The position numbers were made by a program, and so were the translations under genes. A DNA stretch of 64,000 bases from Micromonospora cremea (GTDB taxonomy: Bacteria; Actinomycetota; Actinomycetes; Mycobacteriales; Micromonosporaceae): the NCBI RefSeq assembly GCF_900143515.1, contig NZ_FSQT01000001.1, positions 372,001 through 436,000 of the forward strand. The letters run 5' to 3'. The stretch's first letter is position 1, and every line of letters begins with the position of its first letter. Shown one piece after another: positions 34,898-44,250 of the stretch. The notes below the pieces were generated by a model that saw nothing but the letters and a program-made list of their open reading frames with translations, was not told where the DNA came from and ran no database searches.

Positions 34898-35995
34898 ATG
34901 GCGATGGGTGAGATACAGGAACAGATTCAGCGTCATATCGATACGCTGGTCGGTACCGGCGCGGAGACCGGTGTGCAGGTCGCTGTCTATCGGGATGGCG
35001 CGCTGATCGTCGACGCGGTGGCCGGCACGGCCGACCCGGCCAGCGGCCGACCAGTTACCTCCGACACGCCGATCTTCAGTTTCTCCACTGGCAAGAACGT
35101 GGCGGCCACGCTCGCGCACCTACTCGTCGCGCGGGGTTTCCTCGACTACGACAGCCCGGTCACGGACCTGTGGCCCGAGTTCGGTGTGCACGGCAAGGCC
35201 ACGGCGACACTGCGGCACGTGCTGACCCACACGGTCGGTCTGCCGGCCATGCCGCGCGAGATCACCCCGGGCGAGCTTCCCGACTGGTCCAGGGTATGTG
35301 AGTCGCTGGCCGCCGCCGAACCGCGCTGGCGGCCGGGCACCGCCATGGGCTATCACTCCTACACCTTCGGCTACCTCGTCGGCGAGCTGGCCCGCCGCGC
35401 GACCGGGCGGCCCATGTGCGAGCTGCTGCGTGAGTGGATCACTGCGCCGCTCGGTATCGAGGGGCAGCTCTACTTCGCCGCTCCGAAGGATTCCCTGCCA
35501 GGGTTGGCGCGCCTGGAGCAGCAGGCGCGGCAATGGCCTGCCGGCCCGGACGACGGTGACGCGATCCTCGCGCCGTGGGAAAACCAGCCGAGTGCCGATT
35601 TCGGCAACAACGGCGAGATCCTGCGCGCCGACATACCGTCGGTGGGCATCGCCACCGCGCACGGCCTTGCCGCGATGTACAACGCCGTGCTGCAGGGCAA
35701 GCTCGTGGATTCTGCGCGCCTGGCGGAACTGTCCGCGCTCGCGTTCGAGGGCGTGGACCAGGTTTTCGGCACTCCGGCGCGGATGGCGTTGGGCTTCCCG
35801 ATCGGCAGGATCGGTGCCCCTGCCGAGGAGAACTCCGTGGCGTTCGGATGGCCGGGCGGGGGCGGAAGCTACGCCTACGCGGACCCCGCGCGGGGAGTCG
35901 CCTTCGCGCTGACGAAAACCCGGCTCGTTCCGAACTTCGACACCGCGCTGTCGGTCACCACGATCCTGGCCGTCCATTTTGCCGGGACCCGCTGA
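34898..35995 (+). CDS. beta-lactamase-fold serine hydrolase (esterase-like)
   Basis: Serine hydrolase of 365 residues in the class C beta-lactamase/EstB family, probably a cytoplasmic esterase because no signal peptide is seen. The SxxK motif is STGK in IFSFSTGKNVAATLAHL, the Y-x-S equivalent is in GYHSYTFGYLVGELARR, and the final glycine-rich motif is FGWPGGGGSYAY. I chose the ATG at 34898, with GGGGGAGAG upstream; another ATG lies 6 bases on. A PPOX-type gene follows at 55 bases. The divergent HxlR gene beyond the IS is the likely regulator. Confidence 0.85.
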   Translation: MAMGEIQEQIQRHIDTLVGTGAETGVQVAVYRDGALIVDAVAGTADPASGRPVTSDTPIFSFSTGKNVAATLAHLLVARGFLDYDSPVTDLWPEFGVHGKATATLRHVLTHTVGLPAMPREITPGELPDWSRVCESLAAAEPRWRPGTAMGYHSYTFGYLVGELARRATGRPMCELLREWITAPLGIEGQLYFAAPKDSLPGLARLEQQARQWPAGPDDGDAILAPWENQPSADFGNNGEILRADIPSVGIATAHGLAAMYNAVLQGKLVDSARLAELSALAFEGVDQVFGTPARMALGFPIGRIGAPAEENSVAFGWPGGGGSYAYADPARGVAFALTKTRLVPNFDTALSVTTILAVHFAGTR

Positions 35996-36050
35996 ACCTT
36001 CCCTGCGGATGCGCCGGGGCGGAATTCGCCGACGATCACAAGGAGAAATC

Positions 36051-36584
36051 ATGTCCGCTCATCCGGCCGACGACTCGACCGCGCCGCAGACCAGCCTCGG
36101 TCCGTTCTCCTCGCCAGGCGCCACCCCGACGCCGTGGGAGGCGACGGAGTGGGCACTGCGCCGGATCCAGAAATTCCAGCTGTGCACGGTGCGCCGAGAC
36201 GGCCGCCCACACTTGACACCGTTGCTGGCGATCTGGTCGCACGGCGCGATGTGGTTCACCACCGGCGACAACGAGCAGAAAGCCAAGAATCTCAGCGCCA
36301 ACCCGCACTGCGCGCTAACCGCCGGAACCGGCACCCTGACCGGCATGGACTACATCATCGAAGGCACTGCGAGCCTGGTCACCGACCAGGCCACCAGGGA
36401 AGCCGTGGCGACCGCGTTCGAGCAGGCCTATGGCTGGCAGCTCACCCGCGAGGACGGAACCTGGTATCAACTGGGCGACGCCGTTCGGACCGGCAATGTT
36501 CAGCTCTACCGGGTCCAGCCGGACAAGGGGTTCGCCTTCGTCACGGGTAGCGAGTCGTCCCAGACTCGCTACCGGTGGAGCTGA
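36051..36584 (+). CDS. pyridoxamine-phosphate-oxidase-like flavin/F420 family protein
   Basis: Split-barrel protein of 177 residues. The fold is visible in FQLCTVRRDGRPHLTPLLAI, WFTTGDNEQKAKNLSANPHC and DYIIEGTASLVTD, and it closes with VQLYRVQPDKGFAFV. Relatives bind FMN or F420 and reduce small molecules; the cofactor cannot be chosen here. The ATG at 36051 has AAGGAG 5 bases upstream. It is likely co-transcribed with the hydrolase gene 55 bases before it. Confidence 0.85.
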   Translation: MSAHPADDSTAPQTSLGPFSSPGATPTPWEATEWALRRIQKFQLCTVRRDGRPHLTPLLAIWSHGAMWFTTGDNEQKAKNLSANPHCALTAGTGTLTGMDYIIEGTASLVTDQATREAVATAFEQAYGWQLTREDGTWYQLGDAVRTGNVQLYRVQPDKGFAFVTGSESSQTRYRWS

Positions 36585-36756
36585 GGGCACATCGCCTGGC
36601 TGCTCACGCCGCCGTGGGCAGCTCGGCCTCCGCGATCGACGACCGAGCAACGGCTTTCCCAGCACCTTGAGCACGAAGCCGGGCGAATCAGCGACCCGTA
36701 GCAGGGCACGACGCGATAGAGAAGGACCCGGCCGTGATGGTGCGCCGGCTGCGCCC

Positions 36757-36960
36757 AAGACTTCCTGATCCACATTCGTGGCCTGCGTGAGCACGGGATT
36801 GACACCCGTTCCTCGGTCGGGATGGCGATGGCGGATCCATTCGTGCGGCGATCCGCCAAGCCACCGAGCGTGGCATCGCGACCGGATGGCTGCCCGGGCA
36901 GCCCGCAACGGTACGCCGTCGGCCGACGGCGGCCAGGCGGGATCACGCCCACGCAAGCCG
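36757..36960 (+). pseudogene. possible IS1380-type transposase debris
   Basis: Frames read FLIHIRGLREHGIDTRSSVG followed by MAMADP, and after a shift AAIRQATERGIATGWLPG, which loosely recalls IS1380 transposases. No intact motif is present and the assignment is weak. The rest of 36585-36756 shows nothing. Confidence 0.25.
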
Positions 36961-36967
36961 TGATCAG

Positions 36968-37076
36968 GCGCGCACATCTGCCGCTGTCCGCGCGGGCCGC
37001 TCGACCGAGAGCGGTCACACTCGGTGACTGGCCCCTGGGACCGGCAGCATCCTGAACTGCCGATGTGAGTACGTCG
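36968..37076 (+). repeat. attC-like repeat, copy H
   Basis: Left box GCGCACATC, spacer TGCCGC, inner TGTCCGCGCGG; a loop with GAGCGGTCACACTCGGTGAC; then CTGCCGA, TGTGAGTACGTCG. The stretch 37077-37335 after it has no gene or further structure that I can identify. Confidence 0.6.
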
Positions 37077-37335
37077 TGTTCAGCGAATTGGGTGGCGTTC
37101 GACTTCGTCGATCGCAATGATTCCGGCGTCGATCAGCGTCCGCCTCGTTTGATCGAGATCATTTGCAGTGCATCTGAGGCAGATCCACTTGGAGGGGCCC
37201 CGGCATACCCGGACATTCGCTAATGATCTTGCGCCGGCTGTCGGGAAGCTGATCTTTATCGGATGAGCGACTCGGCTCTGTCGATGCGTGGACAGTGCCG
37301 AGAGTTGATCTGCAGTCCGACAGGTCGGTGCCTGG

Positions 37336-38325
37336 TCATTGGTTGACCGACTGGCCGGCTAGCTGATCGCCAAGAGGGCTGCGCCGGTACAGCACGTGCC
37401 GTCCGTCGCGGGCGCGAGTGATCAGGCCTGTCGCGTGGAGGACCTTTAGGTGCTGTGACACGGCGCTGGGTGTGACTGTGAGCCGGCGGGCGATCTCCAC
37501 GGTCGGTAGCGGTTCGGCAAGGAGGTGGAGCAGCCGCGCTCTGGGCGCGCCGAGGAGCGATGTGACGGCGGTCGCGTCGGCGGCCGGTGTCGGCGCCCAG
37601 AGCGTTGCTACTCCACGGCAGGGGTATGCCAGCAGTGGGGGGTCGTCCGGGCTGACTGGCGGGGCGGGCCTGTGGGAGAAGATGGATGGCACCAGCAGCA
37701 GTCCTCGGCCGGCTGCCGCGACGTGGTGCCTGCCGATCAGCTTGTCGATGTGCAGGACGCCGTCCTGCCAGCGCAGATTCGGATGCATGTCGGCGAAGAG
37801 CAGGCGTGCGCCACCTACGGCCAGTTGTCGGGCGCGGTAGGTCGTGTCCGCTTCCAGGACGAGTCGCATCTGCGGCCAGGTCGGCTTGATCGCTGCTTGC
37901 CAATAGTGGTGCAGGCGGTCGCAGATGGCGTCGCGGAGTGCGAGCACCGGCTCATCCTCGTTCGCGGTGATTTCCTGAAAGACGGCCGGTAGCCCGCCAC
38001 GTGGGTACACGGCCAGCACGTCGCGGCGTACGACGTCCGGAGGTGTTCGGCGTACGGCGGCCAGTTCGTCCTCGAAGGTCGCGGCGAAGCTCGCCGGCCG
38101 GGGCGTGAGGAAGTCCGGAACGCAGCGGTCTGGCCCGACCAGGGACATCAGCAGGTCGGCGCCGGGCGCGTCGAGTCTGCCGAGAACCGACCTGCGCCAG
38201 GGCACATGCAGCGCGTACAGGCCAGGCTCACGTAACACTCGCAGGCTGAGCACGGCCTCGTGGATCGGCGAGATCGCGAAGCGGGTGTCCGCGAGGTCTT
38301 CGACGCCGAGCCTGAAGCTGATCAT
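37336..38325 (-). CDS. ArsR-family regulator with N-terminal DUF5937-type domain
   Basis: Regulator of 329 residues. The first 240 residues have the actinomycete domain that begins ISFRLGVEDLADTRFAISPI and is found with C-terminal ArsR helices. The DNA-binding part is LLGAPRARLLHLLAEPLPTV followed by TVTPSAVSQHLKVLHATGLI, and ends with HVLYRRSPLGDQL. The start ATG at 38325 begins the conserved region. It stands divergent to the SDR/MFS genes, 56 bases apart, and probably represses them. The effector is unknown. Confidence 0.85.
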   Translation of the reverse strand: MISFRLGVEDLADTRFAISPIHEAVLSLRVLREPGLYALHVPWRRSVLGRLDAPGADLLMSLVGPDRCVPDFLTPRPASFAATFEDELAAVRRTPPDVVRRDVLAVYPRGGLPAVFQEITANEDEPVLALRDAICDRLHHYWQAAIKPTWPQMRLVLEADTTYRARQLAVGGARLLFADMHPNLRWQDGVLHIDKLIGRHHVAAAGRGLLLVPSIFSHRPAPPVSPDDPPLLAYPCRGVATLWAPTPAADATAVTSLLGAPRARLLHLLAEPLPTVEIARRLTVTPSAVSQHLKVLHATGLITRARDGRHVLYRRSPLGDQLAGQSVNQ

Positions 38326-38381
38326 TAAGCTGCATGCTACATCGCTTGGCGATCGCGCCAGGGTGCCGTGGACTCTCCGGC

Positions 38382-39179
38382 ATGACACAGATCAACATGA
38401 CACAGATCAACATGACAGACCAGGCCATTCGGCGCACAGCGATCGTCACGGGCGCGGCACGCGGCATCGGCGCTGGAGTGGCCAGGCGTTTGGCGCGTGA
38501 TGGCCTCGCGGTCGCCGTGGTCGACCTGGTCGAGGAAGACTGCGCCGGCACCGTGGATGCCATCACCCGCGACGGCGGAACAGCGGCGGCGTTCGCCGCC
38601 GACGTCAACGACGAGTCGGCCGTGACCGCCGCTGTCGCTCGGATCGCCGCCGAGTTGGGACCACCGACGGTGCTGATCAACAACGCCGGCATCGGCGGCC
38701 CCAACGCCGGCGTCGAGGAGACGAGCACCCAGCAGTGGGACGCGGTCGTCGGGGTCAGCCTGCGCGGGGCGTTCTTCCTCACCCGGGCCGTGACCCCCTA
38801 CATGATGGCGGCCGGCTGGGGACGGATCGTCAACATGTCGAGCATCTCCGCGCTCGGCGATTCCGGCCGCGTTGACTACGCCGCCGCAAAGGCCGGTCTG
38901 ATCGGCTTCACCAAATCGCTCGCGCTGCGGCTCGGGCAGCACGGCGTGACGGCGAACGCCATCGGCCCGGGCTTCGTGGTCAGCGACATGACCAGGGTCG
39001 GGGCCCAGCGGCGGGGCCGCAGCTTCGAGGAGCACCAGCGGATCGTGGCGCAAACCATCCCGGTGCGCCGGGTCGGCCAGCCCGAGGACATCGCGCACAC
39101 CGCGTCGTACCTGGTCAGCACCGAAGCCGGGTTCGTCTCCGGCCAGGTCATCTACGTCGCCGGCGGGCCGGTGGACTGA
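38382..39179 (+). CDS. SDR-family oxidoreductase
   Basis: Classical short-chain dehydrogenase of about 265 residues. Cofactor motif TGAARGIGAG, NNAG motif in VLINNAGIGGPN, catalytic serine in IVNMSSISALG and YAAAK in VDYAAAKAGLIGFTK. The substrate is unknown. The 5' end has a 15-bp tandem duplication giving MTQINMTQINM, so three in-frame ATGs (38382, 38397, 38412) compete as starts. An MFS gene, now broken, follows at 33 bases. The divergent ArsR gene is the likely regulator. Confidence 0.85.
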   Translation: MTQINMTQINMTDQAIRRTAIVTGAARGIGAGVARRLARDGLAVAVVDLVEEDCAGTVDAITRDGGTAAAFAADVNDESAVTAAVARIAAELGPPTVLINNAGIGGPNAGVEETSTQQWDAVVGVSLRGAFFLTRAVTPYMMAAGWGRIVNMSSISALGDSGRVDYAAAKAGLIGFTKSLALRLGQHGVTANAIGPGFVVSDMTRVGAQRRGRSFEEHQRIVAQTIPVRRVGQPEDIAHTASYLVSTEAGFVSGQVIYVAGGPVD

Positions 39180-39212
39180 CGTGATCGACGCTTTCGGACA
39201 GGCGGTTCGCAA

Positions 39213-40024
39213 ATGAGTCGCAGGCTGCTGATGCTCCTCGCCCTCACCTGCGGAGTCGCCGTCGGAAACATCTACTTCCCCCAGACGATCAGCCCGCTGG
39301 TCGCCGCCAGCCTGCACGTCAGCGCTGACTCGGCCGCCCCGGTGGTGACCGCGGTGCAGTTCGGCTATGCCGCCGGGATCTTCCTGTTGGTGCCGCTCGG
39401 CGACCGGCTCCCGCACCGCCCGCTGATCGTCACCCTGCTCGGTGCCGCTCCTGCTTCTACCAGGCGACGGTCTTCGCCGGTTTCTCCGCGGTCTGGACCG
39501 CCGTCGCGCTGCTGCTCACCGGACCCACATACGACTTGGGCGCACCGGCGGTCGGAACGCTCGCACTGGTCAACGCGGCGACAATGCTGTGCACCCCGGT
39601 CGCCGGACGGCAGGTGGACCGTCGGGGCAGCGACGCGGTGAACCTGGTCTGCCTGCTTGGGATCATCGCCTCGGCCGCCGTCCTCGCGTTCGCCAGTCTC
39701 GGCGGGGCGGGGGGCCTCGCGGCGCTGGCGCTCGGCACGTTGCTGCTCGACGTCGGAATGCAGTGCGGCATGGTCGCCAACCAGGTACGCATCTACGCCC
39801 TGCGGCCCGAAGCCCGGAGCAGACTCAACACCGCCTACATGACCTGCGCCTACCTCGGCGGCAGCCTCGGCTCCTGGCTCGGAGCCCGCGCCTACGCCCA
39901 CTTCGGGTGGCTGGGCGTATGCGCGGTCCTGGCGCTCCTCGCCGCGATCGCTCTTGCCCGCCACCTGGCGTCAAGCCCTGCCACCGGCCACCCTCGAGCC
40001 ACAGTCGCCGCCCAGAACACCTGA
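39213..40024 (+). pseudogene. MFS transporter, internal deletion and frameshift
   Basis: The first about 78 residues (LLMLLALTCGVAVGNIYFPQ, PLVAASLHVSADSAAP, VPLGDRLPHRPLIVTLLG) are the start of a 12-helix drug-efflux type MFS protein. Near 39440 the frame shifts and a middle block is missing. The rest continues as FYQATVFAGFSAVWTAVALL and then the last helices to the stop at 40024. About 270 residues remain of a usual 390-400, so the gene is dead. Confidence 0.8.
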
Positions 40025-40030
40025 CTAAGG

Positions 40031-40984
40031 ATGATTGTCGTGCCAGCCTCTACCCACCGCGCACCCCTATCGCCGGATGTGCCGATGCACGATGGCCAGC
40101 TCACAGTCTCACTCAACGCGGTGCGTGAGCTGGTGGACGCGCAGTTCCCCGAGTGGCGGAGCCTGCCTCTCAGGCGCGTCGCTTCGCAGGGAACGGTCAA
40201 TGCCATCTTCCGTATCGGGGAACGGTTCACGGCCCGGTTCCCCCTTCAGCCTCGTGAGGTCGACGCGGCGCAGGGCTGGCTGGAACGCGAAGCGGAAGCG
40301 GCCCGAGAACTGATGGGTCGTACGCGATTTCCCACCCCCGAGCCGGTCGCCATCGGTGAACCCGGCGCCGGCTACCCGCTTCCATGGTCGGTACAGACGT
40401 GGGTACCCGGTGTGGTAGCCACCGATAAGGACCCAGGCGACTCGGTCGCGTTCGCGCACGATCTGGCCGAGTTCGTCAGTGGCGTGCGAGCCATCGACAC
40501 ACGGGGACGCCCGTTTACAGGCCAGGGTCGCGGTGGCGAGCTACCAGCGCACGACGGGTGGATGGAAACCTGCTTCGGGCACAGCGAGACGCTGCTGGAC
40601 GTCCCGCTGCTCCGCCGGATCTGGGAGGTCATGAGGGAACTGCCGCGGGGCGAGGCCCCGGACAGGATGAACCATGGTGATCTCATTCCGGGAAACGTCC
40701 TCGTCTCCGACGGGCGGCTGGCCGGGGTTCTCGACGTGGGCGGACTGGGGGCTGCCGACCCTGCCCTTGACCTCGTAAGTGCCTGGCACCTGCTCGAACG
40801 CGAGCCACGCCAGGCATTTCGGCAGCAACTCGGCTGCGACGATCTCGAATGGGAACGCGGCAAAGCGTGGGCCTTCCAGCAGGCAATGGGGGTGGTTTGG
40901 TACTACCACCAGACCAACCCAGCCATGAGTCGGATGGGCCGACGCACTCTCGCGCGCATCATCGCCGACCCGCCATCAGCCTGA
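40031..40984 (+). CDS. aminoglycoside-phosphotransferase-family kinase
   Basis: Small-molecule kinase of 317 residues in the APH/choline-kinase fold. The catalytic loop reads RMNHGDLIPGNVLV (HGDxxxxN). The magnesium-binding segment is GVLDVGGLGAADPALDLVSA, with aspartate in the expected place. The N-lobe has GTVNAIFRIGERFTARFP. Sequence alone does not show resistance; many family members act on other alcohols. The start at 40031 follows the MFS remnant by 6 bases, but the purine stretch is very close, so GTG at 40040 or ATG at 40085 are alternatives. Confidence 0.8.
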   Translation: MIVVPASTHRAPLSPDVPMHDGQLTVSLNAVRELVDAQFPEWRSLPLRRVASQGTVNAIFRIGERFTARFPLQPREVDAAQGWLEREAEAARELMGRTRFPTPEPVAIGEPGAGYPLPWSVQTWVPGVVATDKDPGDSVAFAHDLAEFVSGVRAIDTRGRPFTGQGRGGELPAHDGWMETCFGHSETLLDVPLLRRIWEVMRELPRGEAPDRMNHGDLIPGNVLVSDGRLAGVLDVGGLGAADPALDLVSAWHLLEREPRQAFRQQLGCDDLEWERGKAWAFQQAMGVVWYYHQTNPAMSRMGRRTLARIIADPPSA

Positions 40985-41204
40985 GCCGGCACGCGGCACG
41001 CATCGTCGCAGCCAGCGGATACCGACGCGGCGGCCCGTCGCGCCGGTATCCGCTCATGGCACCCCTTTATGTCAAGGCGCCGCTGACTTCAGGGGGTTAG
41101 GGTGGTTGGTGGCGGGTCCGGGAAGTGGCTTGTCCGAAGGCCCGATGTCCGGGGTCAGGTCGGTCACGCTGGATTGCAGAATCGTCCCCGAGTGCCCTCC
41201 CGGA

Positions 41205-41350
41205 TCCGCCGCCTGTCGGCGTTTCTGGTCGTGACGATGCGGGCGTAGACGACGTTGGACAGCCGCCGTTTCAGCGCGCGCATGGCTTCCATGGAGGTCT
41301 TCCCGGCGGCCTTCTTCGCGTCGAAGTAGGCGCGGCCTTCGGTTCGAGCC
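41205..41350 (-). pseudogene. IS110-family transposase C-terminal fragment
   Basis: GRAYFDAKKAAGKTSMEAMR followed by ALKRRLSNVVYARIV is the typical C-terminus of IS110 transposases (GKTxxEAxRALKRRLSDVVY). No N-terminal part is present. The surrounding gap 40985-41602 otherwise contains only the second-family repeat. Confidence 0.65.
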
Positions 41351-41434
41351 GGGAGGGCAACGCTACTTCGAGCCGAGAAAACCCCTTTTTAGCCTCTCCC
41401 CGCCTTGGGGCGACGCCCGAGTCGCGCAGGCCAG

Positions 41435-41552
41435 ATGAGAGCCACACGACCAGCGTGGGCAGCCGAAAAGTGAGCGACAGCCCGGGCGCCTCGACCGAAG
41501 CCTGGCCGGGCTACGGTCGCAGGTCAATGAAACAAGTAGCCGATGAGCGGAT
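41435..41552 (+). repeat. second dispersed repeat family, copy 2
   Basis: Matches 17541-17650 over about 110 bases (GTGGGCAGCCG, CCTCGACC, AAGCCTGGCCGGG, AAGTAGCCG). Its right end GCCGATGAGCGG is the right box of the attC-like family, which may link the two. Confidence 0.55.
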
Positions 41553-41602
41553 GTCGGCTCTTACCTGACGATCGAGCTTAGTACGGCAGCCGCCGTTCGG
41601 GA

Positions 41603-42947
41603 TCATGGCTGAAGGTCGGCGTTGAGGCGTCGTTCGTAGTGGGCTTGTCGGGCTCGGGCTTGATGGCGGCGCCGCCACTGTGACCAGCGCAGACGGTGGG
41701 CGAGTTCGTGGATCGGTCGGATGATGAAGGCGTTGATCAAACGACGGACTTCGTTGACGGTCAGCTTGATCAAGTCGCTCTTCGGGGGTTCGTCGGCGGC
41801 GTCGGCGGCGCAGATCGCCAGGATGGCGAGGGCGGCCAGGGCGAGAGTGGTGAAGCGGTGCCAGGAGTCCCAGCGGCGGACCTGGTGCTGATCGAGGCCG
41901 ACCTGACTCTTGGCGGCTTGGAAGGCTACCTCTACGGTCCAGCGGATCCCGGCGACCCGGACGAGTTGGGCGAGGGTGGCCGATTGCGGTGTCCAGCAGC
42001 GGTAGAAGGCCAGTTCCCCGGTGGAGGTGTTGCGCCTGATCAGGAGGCTGTGTCGGCCGCTGTCGTCAGGGTCGGCGTCGGTGGTGACCTCGTCGAGCCA
42101 GGCCCAGTCGTAGAAGCGCGGGCCCTTGGATCCGGCGCCCGCGCTGCGGCGCTGCCAGGCCGAGGCTGGTAGGTCGGCGGCGACATGGTCGGCCCGGACC
42201 TTGACCTTGCCGCCGTCGAGGGGCACCAGGTGGCTGCGGGACACGGCCAGGACATAACCGAGTCGGTGTTGGCGCAGGTGAGCTCGGAAAGCGCTGCTGT
42301 TGCCGTAGGCCTCGTCCGCAGCGACCCACCGTGCGGGCACGTCGGCGTCGACCGCCGCGGTGACCATGTCGGCTGCCAGCTCGGGTTTCGTGGCGAACTC
42401 GACCTCGTCCGGGACACCGGCATCCTGGCAGCGGTCCCGGTCCTCGGTCCACGACACCGGCAGATAGACCCTGCGGTCGATCAGGGTGTGCCCGTGCTCG
42501 CTGGCGTAGCCGAGGAACACCCCGACCTGCGCGTTCTCGATCCTGCCGGCGGTGCCGGTGTACTGGCGTTGCACCCCGACCGAGTGAACGCCCTTCTTCA
42601 GATCCCCGGTCTCGTCGACGACCAGGACCCCGTCCGGGTCACCGAACCGTTCGACGATCACCTGACGCAGGTCGTCACGGACGGCGTCAGCGTCCCACAC
42701 CGCCCGATACAACAACCTTTGCATCGCATCCGGCCGAGCATGCCCAGCCTGCTCCGCCAACTGCCAACACGTCTTGACCTCGATATCGGCCAGCAGCCCG
42801 GTCACGAACGCCACCGCCGTGCGACGCGGCTCGACCCGTCCGAACCTGCCCGCGAAGGAGGCGAGCACCCCAGCCAGCACTCGTCGCCACCCGGCAGGGT
42901 TTACGCTGTGACCCGCGGCCACCGCCAGATCTGAAGTTATGTCCACA
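41603..42947 (-). CDS. IS701-family transposase
   Basis: Transposase of about 447 residues. Core elements match the copy at 54077: GVLVVDETGDLKKGVHSVGV, VQRQYTGTAGRIENAQVGVF, ARWVAADEAYGNSSAFRAHL and the C-terminal LIKLTVNEVRRLINAF. I chose the GTG at 42947 (VDITSDLAVAAG) by alignment with that copy; the frame is open to 42985. The GNAT gene stop lies only 13 bases upstream and no matching terminal repeat is seen there, so the element's 5' end may be cut off even though the coding region is intact. Confidence 0.85.
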
Positions 42948-42959
42948 ACATACAGACGA

Positions 42960-43544
42960 TCACGCGGTGGCCGCCTTGCGTCCACCCCGCTCTACCAGCG
43001 GCATCTCAAACGGCGGCTGCCGTATTAGATGTTCCAGTTCGAGGGTCCAGGTCTGGCCGACGAGGTCGTGGCCGAAGCTGCGGTGTGGTTCCTCGCCGGT
43101 GAGGGTGAACCCGAAGGCCTGGTAGATCCTGCGTGCGGACACGAGCACGTCGTTGGTCCAGAGGACGACCCGTCGGTAGTGGGCGTTGCGGGCGAAGGTG
43201 AGGCATTCGTCGACCAGGCGGGTGCCGATGCCGAGGCCGCGGGAAGTCGGAGTGACCAGCAGGATACGCAGCTTGGCCGTTTCTGGTTCGTCGCCCGAGA
43301 CCAGAAAGACGCAGCCGGCCCGTTCGCCGTCGACTTCGGCGATCCAGGCCGCTTCGCGAGCCGGGTCGTGGTCGATGGCGAAGTCGGCGACGATTCTGGC
43401 TACCAGCGCCTCGAAGTCGATGTTCCATCCGAACTGCCGGTCGTAGATCTCACCATGGGCCATCACCACCCAGCCCAGGTCGCCGGGGTGGTCGGCTCGG
43501 CGCACGGTCACGTTCGCCGGCGGCTGGTTCTGCTGCGCCATCAT
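42960..43544 (-). CDS. GNAT-family N-acetyltransferase
   Basis: Acetyltransferase of 194 residues. Conserved parts: VTVRRADHPGDLGWVVMAHG, EAAWIAEVDGERAGCVFLVS, the CoA pocket RILLVTPTSRGLGIGTRLVD, and VLVSARRIYQAFGFTLTGEE. Substrate unknown. The C-terminus (FEMPLVERGGRKAATA) abuts the IS701 gene and might be altered by it. It is divergent from a TetR gene with a shared palindromic operator, which implies control by that repressor. Confidence 0.85.
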   Translation of the reverse strand: MMAQQNQPPANVTVRRADHPGDLGWVVMAHGEIYDRQFGWNIDFEALVARIVADFAIDHDPAREAAWIAEVDGERAGCVFLVSGDEPETAKLRILLVTPTSRGLGIGTRLVDECLTFARNAHYRRVVLWTNDVLVSARRIYQAFGFTLTGEEPHRSFGHDLVGQTWTLELEHLIRQPPFEMPLVERGGRKAATA

Positions 43545-43560
43545 GAACCCCTCCCAAGGG

Positions 43561-43582
43561 CACTGACACGACTGTTTCAGTG
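43561..43582. promoter_or_regulatory. TetR-type operator palindrome
   Basis: CACTGACAC and GTTTCAGTG form 9-base inverted arms (one mismatch) around GACT, in the 55-base gap between the GNAT and TetR genes. Position and size fit a TetR dimer site controlling both. Confidence 0.6.
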
Positions 43583-43599
43583 GAGGGTAGGCTACGCCC

Positions 43600-44208
43600 G
43601 TGTTCGAGGAGACGACATTCGCGTCCGCGCGGAAGATCGAACTGCTGGAAGCCGCCTATCGGTACTCGCTCGCGCACGGCCTGGCCGACCTGTCACTACG
43701 CCCGCTGGCTGCGGCGATCGGCTCCAGCCCCCGGGTGCTCATGTTCCTGTTCGGGAACAAGGACGGCCTGTTGCGAGAGTTGCTGGAACGCGCCCGCATC
43801 GACGAACTTGCGATGCTCGACCACATCCAAGAGCCGAGCAACACTACGGCCATCGGCCTAGCCGCCGCCATCGAGCGCCTCTGGGCGTGGCTCGCCACCG
43901 ATGAGCATCGGCAGTTGCTGAGGCTGTGGGCCGAGGCGTACACCCGCTCCCTGATCGAACCCGACGGAGTGTGGGGTGGCTTCGCCGCCACCACGGTGAG
44001 CGACTGGCTCGCCGTCCTCGCTGCATGCCAGCCCCCGCGCGAGAGGGACAGCGAGAAGGGCGCCGCCCGCCGCACCCTTGCCCTCGCCATACTCAGAGGC
44101 GCCCTGCTCGACCTGCTGGCCACCGAAGACCACGACCGCGTCACGGCTGCGGTCTACCACCAACTCGCCCTGTTCCATCACCGACGTGCCGCAGTACCCC
44201 GGCCCTAA
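43600..44208 (+). CDS. TetR-family transcriptional regulator
   Basis: Repressor of 202 residues. The N-terminal helix-turn-helix is SARKIELLEAAYRYSLAHGL followed by SLRPLAAAIGSSPRVLMFLF. The C-terminal ligand domain is helical (IERLWAWLATDEHRQLLRLW). The GTG start at 43600 follows GGAGGG. It faces the GNAT gene across a 22-base palindrome and probably represses both genes. The ligand is unknown. Confidence 0.88.
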   Translation: MFEETTFASARKIELLEAAYRYSLAHGLADLSLRPLAAAIGSSPRVLMFLFGNKDGLLRELLERARIDELAMLDHIQEPSNTTAIGLAAAIERLWAWLATDEHRQLLRLWAEAYTRSLIEPDGVWGGFAATTVSDWLAVLAACQPPRERDSEKGAARRTLALAILRGALLDLLATEDHDRVTAAVYHQLALFHHRRAAVPRP

Positions 44209-44230
44209 CCACCTGCGCCGTCATGATCAC

Positions 44231-44250
44231 GTGCGCGGATCTGCCGCGCG
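44231..44250 (+). repeat. left end of recombinase cassette 1 (attC-like half site)
   Basis: GTGCGCGGATCTGCCGCGCG. The 12-mer GCGGATCTGCCG recurs in direct orientation at the right end (45221-45232). Downstream sequence is shared with the second recombinase copy starting from CTGCCGCGC; sequence upstream of that is not. Confidence 0.65.

Noticed and set aside
40031..40984. Calling the APH-family gene an antibiotic-resistance gene
   Set aside because: The HGDxxxxN and metal-binding motifs show a kinase fold only. Many such enzymes act on other alcohols, and nothing nearby indicates drug resistance.
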